This document shows, piece after piece, positions 27,381-36,013 of a DNA stretch of 64,000 nucleotides. The stretch is from Corynebacterium kalinowskii (GTDB lineage Bacteria > Actinomycetota > Actinomycetes > Mycobacteriales > Mycobacteriaceae). Position 1 is the first letter of the stretch; every line of letters starts with the position of its first letter. Both the position numbers and the translations under genes were made by a program. The notes below the pieces were generated by a model. That model made no database searches and was not told the origin of the DNA. It saw only the letters and a program-made list of their open reading frames with translations. The stretch is taken from the NCBI RefSeq assembly GCF_009734385.1, contig NZ_CP046452.1:558001-622000 (forward strand), given 5' to 3'.

Positions 27381-27412
27381 AAAAAAGTCAGGGTGGAAAT
27401 TTCTACCCTGAC
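27381..27412 (-). terminator. Minus-strand terminator, probably original tRNA-Lys terminator
   Basis: GTCAGGGTGGAA (27387-27398) pairs with TTCTACCCTGAC (27401-27412) with one G-T pair. On the minus strand it is followed by six T. It lies just beyond the tRNA-Lys 3'-end fragment and may be the tRNA's ancestral terminator. Confidence 0.75.
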
Positions 27413-27416
27413 TGGA

Positions 27417-27441
27417 TTGTGCGCCATGAAGGAATCGAACC
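27417..27441 (-). repeat. Distal attachment repeat (tRNA-Lys 3'-end fragment)
   Basis: These 25 bases are identical to 28850-28874, which covers the 3' end of the intact tRNA-Lys gene. The identity stops at both sides. Here the rest of the tRNA is missing. This is the arrangement left by a tyrosine-integrase element inserted in a tRNA 3' end. Confidence 0.85.
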
Positions 27442-27569
27442 CCGGAAAAGCGGAAAAGAATCTTGAGTCTATCCTCGACAACTCTGATCTTTTGTAAATT
27501 GCTGCTCGCTCGTTCAGTGATTGCGGGCTAATACGAGCGGCAGCCGGAAGTTTGCTGGCTCCTATGGAG

Positions 27570-28256
27570 TTAGCGGTACTTCGTCTCAGTTGGAGTGAGG
27601 AGAAATAGACAAATACCGTTATTGTCTTCGTATTTCTCGACTTCAGCCTTGATATGGACTTTGTCTCCTGCGCGTAAGTGGTCTGGAATGTTGTCGCCTT
27701 TCAGCTTCAAATCGTAGACGATGTTCTTGTCGCGGAATTGAAAAGAAGGGCCACCAACGAATACGTTCGCATCGTCTCCTTGAGACACTAGGATATTGAA
27801 GCGCGTTTTGTAATTCTTTGCAGGTGCCAGGGCTGCGATGACTCCATCAAACTCTACTTCACGCCCTTTAAAGTCTCTTGCAAACTCCTCAAAGAGCGGA
27901 GAACAATCGGCACGTTCGGTCATGATGGCAGCGAATCGAGGTGAATTCTGAATATTCAGTACTGCATGCGTGTCATCTTCTGCTGAAGGTAATGCTGGAG
28001 GTAGAGATTCCGGTGTTGTCGGATCTTCCGTCGACGTTGGCGATGGGTTTGAAGACGTTGATGTCGGGGAGCTTGAAGTCGGGGTGGGATTCTCAGCTGT
28101 TTTTGTCGGGGTCCTCGTGGAGACGAGTGATGAAAGTGGTGTGCTTGTAATGGTACTTGTCTGGTCCGCAGACTTATCCGGCATTGCTGGAAGCGCGCAA
28201 CTCGCCAGTAGCCCAACAGACCCAATTAGTGCTGTCTTATACAATGTTCGGAGCAT
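27570..28256 (-). CDS. Lipoprotein with DUF4839 domain
   Basis: The 228 residues have a signal sequence with lipobox LASC (Cys20), a long Ser/Thr/Pro-rich linker (about 30-90), and a C-terminal domain (about 115-228). The domain pattern FKGREVEFDGVIA, YKTRFNILV, FQFRD, IPDHLRAGDKVHIKAEV matches DUF4839. It is probably anchored on the cell surface. It lies inside the att-bounded element with more A+T-rich codon use than its neighbours, which indicates acquisition. Its role is unknown. Confidence 0.8.
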   Translation of the reverse strand: MLRTLYKTALIGSVGLLASCALPAMPDKSADQTSTITSTPLSSLVSTRTPTKTAENPTPTSSSPTSTSSNPSPTSTEDPTTPESLPPALPSAEDDTHAVLNIQNSPRFAAIMTERADCSPLFEEFARDFKGREVEFDGVIAALAPAKNYKTRFNILVSQGDDANVFVGGPSFQFRDKNIVYDLKLKGDNIPDHLRAGDKVHIKAEVEKYEDNNGICLFLLTPTETKYR

Positions 28257-28852
28257 CTTGCCTCACTTGGTTTGGTAAACAAACTCGTTCTAAGTTCTTG
28301 TAATTTAGCAATAGGGATGATTTGTTTTGGAATTGAATCATATCTCGAAATTTGTCTGCAGGCCTGGCCTGTTGTTTTCGTAGTCGCAAATTTGTATTTC
28401 GAGAGTCATTTTGAACTCTTCGTAACTACTTACCATGAGATTTCGAAAATAATGCGATGTTTTCATGGATTAATAGTAATAGTCGGAAGTTAATGGTGAG
28501 ACGTCTCAAAGGATGTGCTTATCTACACTCGTTGTGCGTTTCTTGAATCTCTAAAAGGATCGACTTATGAGCGGTTGTGACGATAAACCCTCCGCGTAGT
28601 GCGGTCGCGACACGCCTGGAGGGCATCTAGGGGTGTGGAAGCGGAGGCGAAGCAGCCGGGGCACGGTTCACTCGCAGGGGCCGATAGGCATTACGCGTTG
28701 CGGGCGAAGCGTGCGGGGGGCTTTACGGAAGTGCTGGACTCGTTCGCCCCGAATTCGTAAGTGGGGCATTAGTGGGGCACACTGTTGGGTGTGATCTGTT
28801 GGGGGTCAATGCAAAAAACACCGTCTGTACTGTGCAGACGGTGTTTGTTTTG
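28257..28852. other. Non-coding part of the tRNA-Lys element
   Basis: This region contains an inverted repeat TCTCGAAAT (28343-28351)/ATTTCGAGA (28396-28404), a 12-base perfect palindrome TGAGACGTCTCA (28497-28508), and a G+C-rich block (28570-28760). One frame of that block is open for about 60 codons and ends FTEVLDSFAPNS, just before the repeat. I do not recognise that peptide; a truncated integrase tail is possible but unproven. Confidence 0.4.
28814..28850 (-). terminator. Terminator after intact tRNA-Lys
   Basis: ACACCGTCTG and CAGACGGTGT form a 10-bp stem around TACTGTG (28818-28844). On the minus strand a run of six T follows. Confidence 0.85.
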
Positions 28853-28874
28853 TGCGCCATGAAGGAATCGAACC
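28850..28874 (-). repeat. Proximal attachment repeat within tRNA-Lys
   Basis: This is the second copy of the 25-bp repeat (other copy at 27417-27441). It includes the acceptor 3' strand, T-stem 3' strand and part of the T-loop of the functional tRNA gene. Confidence 0.85.
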
Positions 28875-28925
28875 TTCAACCCTCTGATTAAGAGTCAGAT
28901 GCTCTGCCAATTGAGCTAATGGCGC
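28853..28925 (-). tRNA. tRNA-Lys (anticodon CUU)
   Basis: On the minus strand GCGCCAT pairs with ATGGCGC, and the anticodon stem TCTGA/TCAGA encloses CTCTTAA (anticodon CTT). The discriminator is A and CCA is not encoded. Its 3' end is the core of a 25-bp duplication. Confidence 0.96.
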
Positions 28926-29146
28926 ATTGTTGTCTAGAAGCCCTGGCCTCGTTGGCAACGAAGAAAAATATAACAGCTGTTGGGTGTGCAAGTAAAATCG
29001 GCAGGTCAGGGCAAGTTTTTCCGCCTTGAAAACGGTGGTTGCTTAATCGTTATCGATCTGTGGGGGGTTTGCTAACGAATTCGTGCCATCAAGGGATAGA
29101 TTAAGAAGCTATTGGAAAAGGCTCGTGGGTTGTTGCGGAGGAAAAA

Positions 29147-30316
29147 TTGAGAAAGTCCGTCGGTGTGGTAATCATTCCGTTGATTACGGCATTGTCACTG
29201 GTTGGGTGCACAATCGACCGGGGGACTGACGATCCGCAGGTTTTGCAGGAATCGAAGGTGGAGACCGTTGCCGTCGAGAAGCTGCCCCCAGTTGTCTCGG
29301 TGGAAGATGGTGCGAAGAGCGTCAGTCCTGCGGAGCCCGTGGTAGTGAAGGCGCTGGACGGCACGCTGTCTGAGGTCACGATGACTAATCAGGACGGCAA
29401 GGTCGTCAAGGGGGAGATGTCGGCGGATAAGAAGTCATGGTCCACCACGGAGGTGCTCGGGTACTACCGCACCTACACGGTGACGGCGACCGGCTCGAAC
29501 GGTAGCGAAACCACGGCTAAGTTCGCCACGCAGAGCCCGGCTGGAACGGCTTTTGTGAATCTCTCGCCGTTTGAAGGCGCGAATGTCGGTGTTGGTCAAA
29601 CGATTGGCATGCGTTTTTCGGTGCCAGTGCAGGATCGCAAGGCTGCGCAAGAAGCTATTACCATCACCACGGAACCCAAAGTAGAGGGCGCGTTCTACTG
29701 GCTCAATGATTATGAAGTGCGCTGGCGACCAGAGCAGTTCTGGGATCCGGGCACCAAGGTCACCGTTGACGCAAAGATTTATGGCGCAGACCTCGGTGGC
29801 GGCATCTACGGCAGCGAGGACAATTCCACCCACTTCACCATCAAGGGTGGGTACTCGGCGGTTATCGATGACAACACGAAGACGATGACGATTTACGACG
29901 GGGAAACCGTAGTCAACACGATGCCGGTGTCGTTGGGTTCGGATCGCTGGCCTACCCCGAGTGGCATCTACATGGTGGGTGATTCTTACCCAGAGATGGT
30001 GATGGATTCCACCTCATTTGGCCTGTCCATGGAAGATGGCGGATATAAGACACCGGTGAAGTACGCGACGCAGCTCAGTTACTCGGGTATCTTCGTCCAT
30101 GGCGCTCCGTGGTCGGTGTGGGCACAGGGTAGCCAGAACACTTCACACGGCTGCGTAAATGTCTCTATCGAGAATGCCGCCTGGTTCCAGCAGAACTTCA
30201 AACGTGGTGATGTGGTCACCATCAAGAACACTGTCGGTGGGCCAATGTCCGGCTACGACGGGCTTGGTGACTGGAACATTCCTTGGTCCGAGTGGAGCAA
30301 GGGAAACGCCCACTAA
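29147..30316 (+). CDS. lppS: L,D-transpeptidase lipoprotein
   Basis: The 389 residues have a signal peptide with lipobox LVGC (Cys21), two Ig-like domains (about 50-250) and a YkuD catalytic domain with HGAPWS and SHGCVN (Cys336 nucleophile). It makes 3-3 peptidoglycan cross-links or anchors proteins at the outer membrane face, as in mycobacterial LdtMt2 and C. glutamicum LppS. TTG 29147 is chosen because GGAGG lies five bases upstream; the ATG alternatives would cut into the signal sequence. A terminator follows inside the next, convergent gene. Confidence 0.9.
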   Translation: MRKSVGVVIIPLITALSLVGCTIDRGTDDPQVLQESKVETVAVEKLPPVVSVEDGAKSVSPAEPVVVKALDGTLSEVTMTNQDGKVVKGEMSADKKSWSTTEVLGYYRTYTVTATGSNGSETTAKFATQSPAGTAFVNLSPFEGANVGVGQTIGMRFSVPVQDRKAAQEAITITTEPKVEGAFYWLNDYEVRWRPEQFWDPGTKVTVDAKIYGADLGGGIYGSEDNSTHFTIKGGYSAVIDDNTKTMTIYDGETVVNTMPVSLGSDRWPTPSGIYMVGDSYPEMVMDSTSFGLSMEDGGYKTPVKYATQLSYSGIFVHGAPWSVWAQGSQNTSHGCVNVSIENAAWFQQNFKRGDVVTIKNTVGGPMSGYDGLGDWNIPWSEWSKGNAH

Positions 30317-30322
30317 AAACGC

Positions 30323-30997
30323 TTAAGGCATGGCCTCCGTAATGGAGGCCTTTTCCTTTTCTAGTTCGCTGATGACCAGCTCAGCAGTAGCCTTCACCTC
30401 CGGGTTAAAGCCCTCGGCCATGTGCTGCTTGGCCGACTCTGCAGCGCCCTTCAAATTGCCCAGCATCAGTTCCAAGAAACGCTTGTCCAGCTCGCCGTTG
30501 TTCAGCGCCCCGAGTTGATCAATGTCCGCTTCGGTGGGGATGTTCTGGGGGTTTGCCGGGAATATTGTTTCGGGATTGCTGACACCCCAGGCAGCGAGCA
30601 TTTCCTTTTGCGCCATGAGGGAGGCTGAATGCTGTGATTTCGCGCGCGTAGCTACGTCTTTTCCTGCGGCAGAGATGGTCGGGTTTGCCAGGTAGAGTTC
30701 GGCAGCTTTCATGATGCGTTCACTCCTCACCACCGATTCCGCGACATAGCCAACGTCCGCATTGTTGTAATCAGTCTCCCGCGGCATGCTGTCCGGAACT
30801 GGCATGTCCGGGGTTTCCGGGATTGGAACCGTGGACGAAGGGGCCTGTACCTCCGTGGATCCTGCGGTGGTCGGCGATGGCGTGACCACCGTGATTGGCT
30901 TCGCACCGTTCACGGGGTCGGGCTGGGTGCCGCTGGTCGAGCATCCCGCGATCATCAGGATGGGGATCGTTGCTGTGGTCAGAGTCCTTTTCATCAT
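30323..30997 (-). CDS. DUF305-like lipoprotein lacking the usual His residues
   Basis: The 224 residues have a signal sequence with lipobox IAGC (Cys19), a Pro/Thr/Ser linker to residue 70, and a helical domain. TDYNNADVGYVAESVVRSERIMKAAEL occupies the place where DUF305 proteins have NDADxxFxxxMIPHHxQAVEMA. The His pair is absent, so metal binding is unlikely. It is probably a surface helical-bundle lipoprotein. ATG at 30994 (second Met) may be the true start. It is convergent with lppS and overlaps its terminator. Confidence 0.7.
   Translation of the reverse strand: MMKRTLTTATIPILMIAGCSTSGTQPDPVNGAKPITVVTPSPTTAGSTEVQAPSSTVPIPETPDMPVPDSMPRETDYNNADVGYVAESVVRSERIMKAAELYLANPTISAAGKDVATRAKSQHSASLMAQKEMLAAWGVSNPETIFPANPQNIPTEADIDQLGALNNGELDKRFLELMLGNLKGAAESAKQHMAEGFNPEVKATAELVISELEKEKASITEAMP
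30332..30356 (+). terminator. Terminator of lppS inside the convergent gene
   Basis: GGCCTCC (30332-30338) pairs with GGAGGCC (30344-30350) around GTAAT, followed by TTTTCC. It lies in the last codons of the DUF305-like gene. Confidence 0.8.
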
Positions 30998-31214
30998 TTA
31001 CCTTCCCGTCTTGACTGCGAATGTACTTAAAACGGGCAACTGTTGGTACCAATAGTCGGCAAGATTCAGGGAACATGTAGGCAACTGCCAAGCACACGCT
31101 TTTCGACGCTCCGAGGTGCGCGGCCTAGTTTTAACCTGTGATTACCTGGGGAGCGGCGGTCATCGGCGGATGAAATGTTGCCAGAGCCATCGGATTTCAT
31201 ACCGGGTGGTAAAT

Positions 31215-31258
31215 CAAAAAAAGAAATGCCCCGAACCGATTAAGGTCCGGGGCATTTC
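31215..31258 (-). terminator. Terminator of tRNA-His
   Basis: GAAATGCCCCG (31223-31233) pairs with CGGGGCATTTC (31248-31258) around a 14-base loop that pairs further. The minus strand ends in a run of T. Confidence 0.9.
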
Positions 31259-31265
31259 CCGTAGG

Positions 31266-31339
31266 GGTGGCTGACGGGACTCGAACCCGCGACACCCAGG
31301 ATCACAACCTGGTGCTCTACCAGCTGAACTACAGCCACC
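31266..31339 (-). tRNA. tRNA-His (anticodon GUG)
   Basis: The acceptor GTGGCTG pairs with CAGCCAC, and the extra 5' G (-1) faces C73, the histidine identity element. Anticodon loop TTGTGAT gives GTG. Confidence 0.95.
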
Positions 31340-31390
31340 ATCGCTGCCTGAATTAAGCAGCGGAGTTCATATTAATGCAACGCGCGTAAT

Positions 31391-32023
31391 TTACAAAAAC
31401 CGCTGGTAGGCCTCGGTTGCTGCCTGGGCAGATTCGGCGACTTCTTCACTGCTTGGCCCCGGCTCGGCAACGAACACTGATCGGCGGTAGTAGTCGAGTT
31501 CGCGGATGGACTCAATGATGTCTGCCAGGGCGCGGTGTGCCATTCCCTTGTCCGGCTGCCCGAAGTACACCCGCGGGTACCAGCGACGTGCCAGCTCCTT
31601 TACTGAGGACACATCCACCATGCGGTAGTGCAGCGCTTCGTCCAGGCGTGGCATATATGCCTTGATGAAGGTCCGGTCAGTGGCGATCGAGTTGCCAGCA
31701 AGCGGTGCCGGGTGCTCAGGTGAGCAATGTTCGGCGATCAATGCCAACACAGCATCCTCGGCATCCTGCAGGGACAAGGTGGAGGTGCGGATGTCGTCGA
31801 GAAGCCCGTTGTTTGTGTGCATGTCCCGCACAAAATCGTCCATTTCTGCCAGCTCATCGTCGGTGGCATGGATGACGAGGTCAACGCCGTCGCCGAGAAT
31901 GTTCAGGTTGGCGTCGGTGACGAGGGCTGCGATTTCCACGATGACGTGGCGAGCAGGATCCAGGCCGGTCATTTCGAGGTCGACCCAGACGAGACGATCG
32001 TTCTTCAAAGCTACTGGTTCCAT
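31391..32023 (-). CDS. orn: Oligoribonuclease
   Basis: This 210-residue 3'-5' exonuclease of the DEDDh class degrades 2-5-nucleotide RNAs and pGpG. Active-site residues are Asp15 and Glu17 ([10 protein letters not shown]), Asp116 (IATDRTF), His163 and Asp168 (MAHRALADI). Its start overlaps the cmrA stop by one base, the same arrangement as in other Corynebacteriales. tRNA-His lies downstream on the same strand. Confidence 0.96.
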   Translation of the reverse strand: MEPVALKNDRLVWVDLEMTGLDPARHVIVEIAALVTDANLNILGDGVDLVIHATDDELAEMDDFVRDMHTNNGLLDDIRTSTLSLQDAEDAVLALIAEHCSPEHPAPLAGNSIATDRTFIKAYMPRLDEALHYRMVDVSSVKELARRWYPRVYFGQPDKGMAHRALADIIESIRELDYYRRSVFVAEPGPSSEEVAESAQAATEAYQRFL

Positions 32024-32826
32024 TACTGACCCATCTTCTTGTAGAAGCCGCCGATGATCGGTGCGACCAAACGCGTCGGGCCAACGTTGGTGGCTACTTC
32101 CATGAGCTTGGCCAGCGGGCCTGGCACAACGCGACGCTTGCCTGCGGCCATGGCCTCCAGGGTTTCGCGGGAGCAGGACTCGTAGGTGGTCCAGACGGCA
32201 TCAGGGACCACGCGGTCGACGATCGTCTTCTCCGCATCCGGGACGACGGCCTCGCGGACCGGGCCAGGGGCGAGCAGGGTGCAAGTGACACCGGACCCGC
32301 GCAGTTCGTAGTGCAGTGCCTCGGTGAACTTGTTCAAGCCTGACTTGGTGAAGATGTAGGTCGCGTTGTTCGGGATCACCATGTCGCCGGCGAGGGAGCC
32401 AACATTGCAGATCGCTCCTGACTTGCGAGGAAGCATCTGATCCAGTGCTGCGCGAGTGAGCTCGAAGCAGGCGGTGGCGTTGAGGTGGAACTGGTTGAGC
32501 TCGTAATCCCAGTCTTGCTCCATGAAAGCGCCGAAGGAGGCGATGCCGGCGGAATTGATCAGGATATTGATCTCTTGGTTCTTCATGTGTTCGATGAGCA
32601 GGCGACGGGCATGGTGTTCTGCCAGGTCGCATACGTAAATGTCGGCAATGATGCCGTACTTTTCTTGCAGCTCTGTGGCGAAGGCCTGCAGTACGTCTTC
32701 GCGACGCGCCACGAGGATTAGGTTATGGCCCATGTCTGCCAGATCGCGGGCCATGGCCATGCCGATGCCTTGGCTCGCGCCGGTGACGAGTGCTCGGGCG
32801 TTGGGACTGGGCTGGGGAAGTGCCAT
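32023..32826 (-). CDS. cmrA: Mycolate reductase, short-chain dehydrogenase family
   Basis: This 267-residue SDR has the cofactor motif TGASQGIG (15-22), NSAG (91-94), catalytic Ser144 and Tyr157-x3-Lys161. Linkage to orn identifies it as the CmrA/Rv2509 orthologue. That enzyme reduces the 3-oxo group of the freshly condensed mycolate precursor in the cytoplasm, the last step before export. Its product depends on acyl chains from FasA, encoded elsewhere in this window. The ribosome site AAGGAG precedes the ATG. Confidence 0.88.
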   Translation of the reverse strand: MALPQPSPNARALVTGASQGIGMAMARDLADMGHNLILVARREDVLQAFATELQEKYGIIADIYVCDLAEHHARRLLIEHMKNQEINILINSAGIASFGAFMEQDWDYELNQFHLNATACFELTRAALDQMLPRKSGAICNVGSLAGDMVIPNNATYIFTKSGLNKFTEALHYELRGSGVTCTLLAPGPVREAVVPDAEKTIVDRVVPDAVWTTYESCSRETLEAMAAGKRRVVPGPLAKLMEVATNVGPTRLVAPIIGGFYKKMGQ

Positions 32827-32933
32827 GGTTCTCCTTGATAGATCGATGTGCGCTCAAGTTTAGCCGGGCAGCGGAGAAAGGCCGTCCCAAAGCTGCTCTG
32901 CGGGACCAATTTTCGGACGGTAATCTCACTGGC

Positions 32934-33698
32934 ATGATCCCCGAGATTCGTAGAGTTGGTCAGCACGCAGTCCTCGTCGCTACGGCGCAGCAGGAGATCT
33001 TCGGCGACTTCATCGAGTCGATCACCGGTCCCGAGTACGAGTGGGCCTTCGACCGCGGCGTCCTCACTTTTGAATCTGATCAGGGCTGGCTGAAGTGCGA
33101 TACCTATCCGGTGGCCTCGATTGCAGTGGAACCGGCGACGGTGTTGTGGCGCTGGCAGCCAATGTCGGAGGAGGAAGCCACCTACTTCCGAGGCGACGCG
33201 GTGGCGGGCTATCGCCATCAACTTCGGACTTTCAGCCAGCCGGAGGTGCCTTATGAGTCTGGCCAGGATCAGGTGGCAACCATCGCCCAAGTTGGTCATG
33301 ACATCATCGCTGCCGGTTACGAAATCTTCGGACTAGGTTCCGTGTTTTACCAAGCGCGCTTCAACGCCGCCGGTTCCCGGCTTGTGTGGGCGCTGGCCAA
33401 TTTCCGCACGGCCGGTGGTCCGGTGGAGGTGCCCCGCCCGATGCTTCACGACGTCCTCGTCAAAGCCCCACGCCTGCTCGACAGCGCTGACGACTTCCAA
33501 TGGTCACTATCGGGAGTTGCGCAGTTCTTCACGGGCGTGAAATGCGTCATGGAACGGTTTATCCCGGAGCGCCGACATGTCGCTACCTTCACCGAGCCAA
33601 ATGGAACTGAGCATTCAGTCGATGTCACGCTCACGGAGCACGGGCATGTTGAGTACGTGAAGATGAGCATCGGGCCACTTGGTGACAGTAAAGCGTAA
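32934..33698 (+). CDS. DUF6882 family cytoplasmic protein
   Basis: The product has 254 residues from ATG 32934. An upstream extension to 32790 would overlap the cmrA promoter and has no support. TAATCT (32921-32926) lies seven bases before the ATG and no ribosome site is visible, so a leaderless mRNA is likely. FDRGVLTFESD, VLWRWQPMS and YEIFGLGSVF are typical of DUF6882 proteins, whose function is unknown. It is divergent from cmrA. Confidence 0.75.
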   Translation: MIPEIRRVGQHAVLVATAQQEIFGDFIESITGPEYEWAFDRGVLTFESDQGWLKCDTYPVASIAVEPATVLWRWQPMSEEEATYFRGDAVAGYRHQLRTFSQPEVPYESGQDQVATIAQVGHDIIAAGYEIFGLGSVFYQARFNAAGSRLVWALANFRTAGGPVEVPRPMLHDVLVKAPRLLDSADDFQWSLSGVAQFFTGVKCVMERFIPERRHVATFTEPNGTEHSVDVTLTEHGHVEYVKMSIGPLGDSKA

Positions 33699-33707
33699 AA
33701 GAAAATG

Positions 33708-33781
33708 TCCCCCCTGCAGGATTCGAACCTGCGACCTTACGGGTAGAAGCCGTCTGCTCTGATCCGCTGAGCTAAGGGGGG
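33708..33781 (-). tRNA. tRNA-Arg (anticodon UCU)
   Basis: The acceptor CCCCCCT pairs with AGGGGGG, and the T-arm GCAGG-TTCGAAT-CCTGC is intact. Anticodon loop CTTCTAC gives TCT. The outermost anticodon-stem pair is a G-A mismatch. CCA is not encoded. Confidence 0.92.
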
Positions 33782-33876
33782 TTGTCCGTATAAGAACTGT
33801 AGGAAACTTTACCGCACCAGCTACCGACCCCTGCAAATTAGGTGAGCCCCACTGATAGCGGGATAGGGTAGAAGCC

Positions 33877-35889
33877 ATGACGAGTAAGTATCGGGACTCG
33901 AAGCTGCTTTATGTGCTGTTCGCGGTCGTTGCAGGTGTAGTGGGCGCTGTTATCTCCTGGGTCTTCTTGGGTGAGTCGCTCGCTGCGCTCGGTATCCCTG
34001 ATCCGGGTCCGCTGACCACGGCTGGCTTGCCTTTCCTTAGGTCTGCTGGACTCATGGTGGCTGCGCTGGCGGTGGGTTCGTTTATGTCGGCGGCGTTTTT
34101 TATCAAGCCACAGACCAATGATCTCCGAACGACGAGTTTGAGCGCGGACGGCTCCGTAGCTGCAAAGACTGGTGCGATTTCAAGCCTGGTGTTTGCGGTG
34201 ATTGCGCAGCTCATGGTGCCGATGTATTTGTCGGACGTGTCGGGCTCGCCTTTGCTGAACACGATTAATCCAGCCGAGTGGCCGCGCGCGTTGGAGCTCG
34301 TATCCACCTCGCTGGCCTGGCAGGTCACGGCAGCTTTCGCTTTCGTCACCGGCATCGGTGCGCTGACTACCTACCGTTGGATCATGCAGCCGGTGTGGCT
34401 GGTGGGAGCGCTGCTCTCCGTTATTCCGCTCGGTATGGAGGGCCACTCTGCGACGGGTGGCGATCACGACTACGGTACGAACTCCTACCTGTGGCACCTG
34501 GTTTTCATGATGTTGTGGGTCGGCGGGCTGATGGCTCTCATTGCCCATGGGCGTCGAAAAGGCCCGGACCTGGATGTTTCCGTCCGCAGGTATTCACACG
34601 TGGCGCTGGTGTCGGTGGTGGTGATGGCGGTGTCGGGTTTGATCAACACCTCGATCCGCATGCACTGGACTGACCTGTTGACTACGGGTTATGGTCTGCT
34701 GATTCTGTCGAAGACGATTGGTGTGATCGTGCTGGGGCTATTCGGTTTCGTGCACCGACAGCTGACCATCCCGCAATTGGGAACGAAGCCTGGAGCGTTC
34801 TCCCGGATCGCGATTGTGGAAGTGCTGTTTATGGGAGCGATCACTGGCGTGGCTATTTCGCTCGGCCGGACGCCGCCACCGCCGCCGCGCAACGTGGACC
34901 TCAATACGATGGACATCGAGCTCGGCTACAAGCTGTACCAAGAGCCGACGATCTGGAACGTATGGACCATGTGGCGCTTCGATATTCTCTTCGGCGCCGC
35001 CGCCATCATCTTCGCCGCAGCCTACCTGTGGGCGGTGTACCGCGTGCACAAGAATGGCGAGAAATGGCCACTGGTGAACACGTTCTGGTTCCTCCTCGGT
35101 TGCCTGGTTCTGCTACTCACGGTGTGCTCGGGTATCGGCTTGAATATGCCAGCCACCTTCTCCATGCACATGGTCGGCCACATGATTTTGTCCATGGGTG
35201 TGCCGATCGGCTGGGTGCTCGGCGGGCCGGTCACCTTGTTCCTCAAGGCTCTCAAACCAAGTCCGGATTTCCCGGGACCGCGTGAGTGGCTCGAGGTAGC
35301 GGTGGATAACCCGTGGTTGCGTGTCCTGATGAACCCCGCCTTGAACACGATCCAGTTCGTGGTGTTCTTCTACATCCTCTACATCACGCCGCTTTACGAG
35401 ATCATGATCGATGAGCACGCCGGTCACGTCATCATGAACGTGGTCTTCCTCTGGTCGGGCTCGCTGTACTACTGGGACCTGATCGGCATCGATAAGACTC
35501 CGGTCAAACACAGTCCAATGTCCAAGCTCGGCTGGCTGACCTTCTCTATGCCGTTCCACCTTTTCTTCGGTGTGTACCTGATGATGAATTCCATCATCCT
35601 CGGCGAGGAGTTCTACTCGAACCTCGGCTTGCCGTGGAACGTGGATTTGCTTCACGACCAAATGGTTGGCGGCGGCATTTCCTGGGGCTCTGGCCAGTTC
35701 CCGCTGCTCATCGTGTGGGCGTACCTCATCTGGGAGTGGTTCGTCGATGACCGTCGCACCACTGCAGTCCAGGAAGCCAACGTGCAGGAAGTCAAGGACG
35801 ATCTCGACCTCTACAACGCGCAACTGGGAGCTTTCCAAAAGGGTAAGAATCCCCACGATGACTACTACGGCGCAACCTTCGATCGCTAG
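33877..35889 (+). CDS. Fusion of CopD copper-resistance and CtaG cytochrome oxidase assembly domains
   Basis: This 670-residue membrane protein has about fourteen hydrophobic segments. The N-terminal half (to about 340) is CopD-like, with GHSATGGDHDYGTNSYLWHL. The C-terminal half is CtaG_Caa3-like, with FSMHMVGHMILSMGVPIGWV and DEHAGHVIMNV, whose His residues can bind copper. It probably moves copper across the membrane for insertion into the aa3 oxidase. Such fusions are common in actinobacteria. TAGGGT (33864-33869) lies seven bases before the ATG and may be its -10 box. Confidence 0.88.
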   Translation: MTSKYRDSKLLYVLFAVVAGVVGAVISWVFLGESLAALGIPDPGPLTTAGLPFLRSAGLMVAALAVGSFMSAAFFIKPQTNDLRTTSLSADGSVAAKTGAISSLVFAVIAQLMVPMYLSDVSGSPLLNTINPAEWPRALELVSTSLAWQVTAAFAFVTGIGALTTYRWIMQPVWLVGALLSVIPLGMEGHSATGGDHDYGTNSYLWHLVFMMLWVGGLMALIAHGRRKGPDLDVSVRRYSHVALVSVVVMAVSGLINTSIRMHWTDLLTTGYGLLILSKTIGVIVLGLFGFVHRQLTIPQLGTKPGAFSRIAIVEVLFMGAITGVAISLGRTPPPPPRNVDLNTMDIELGYKLYQEPTIWNVWTMWRFDILFGAAAIIFAAAYLWAVYRVHKNGEKWPLVNTFWFLLGCLVLLLTVCSGIGLNMPATFSMHMVGHMILSMGVPIGWVLGGPVTLFLKALKPSPDFPGPREWLEVAVDNPWLRVLMNPALNTIQFVVFFYILYITPLYEIMIDEHAGHVIMNVVFLWSGSLYYWDLIGIDKTPVKHSPMSKLGWLTFSMPFHLFFGVYLMMNSIILGEEFYSNLGLPWNVDLLHDQMVGGGISWGSGQFPLLIVWAYLIWEWFVDDRRTTAVQEANVQEVKDDLDLYNAQLGAFQKGKNPHDDYYGATFDR

Positions 35890-35892
35890 CAT

Positions 35893-35918
35893 CTGTGGAT
35901 AACTAGAGTTATCCACAG
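35893..35918. promoter_or_regulatory. Inverted pair of DnaA boxes
   Basis: CTGTGGATAAC-TAGA-GTTATCCACAG is an 11-bp perfect inverted repeat made of two consensus DnaA boxes: TGTGGATAA (35894-35902) and TTATCCACA (35909-35917). It begins three bases after the copD-ctaG stop and precedes the ssb gene. No T-run follows, so it is not a classic terminator. Confidence 0.6.
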
Positions 35919-36013
35919 CCTTGGCTGCACGCTTCTCGACGCACACAGCCGTCTTGCGCCATGCTGACCCCGTATCGATCCGATACATCTTCGATCAAAC
36001 TATGGGGGAAGAA

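Larger units (their letters stand above)
27417..28874. mobile_element. Small tRNA-Lys-integrated element or remnant
   Basis: The segment is bounded by the 25-bp tRNA-derived direct repeats. It is visibly more A+T-rich than its flanks between 27450 and 28560, and holds one lipoprotein gene and no recognisable integrase. The segment next to the tRNA (28570-28760) is instead very G+C-rich. The element is either a decayed island or a non-autonomous cassette mobilised in trans. Confidence 0.65.
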
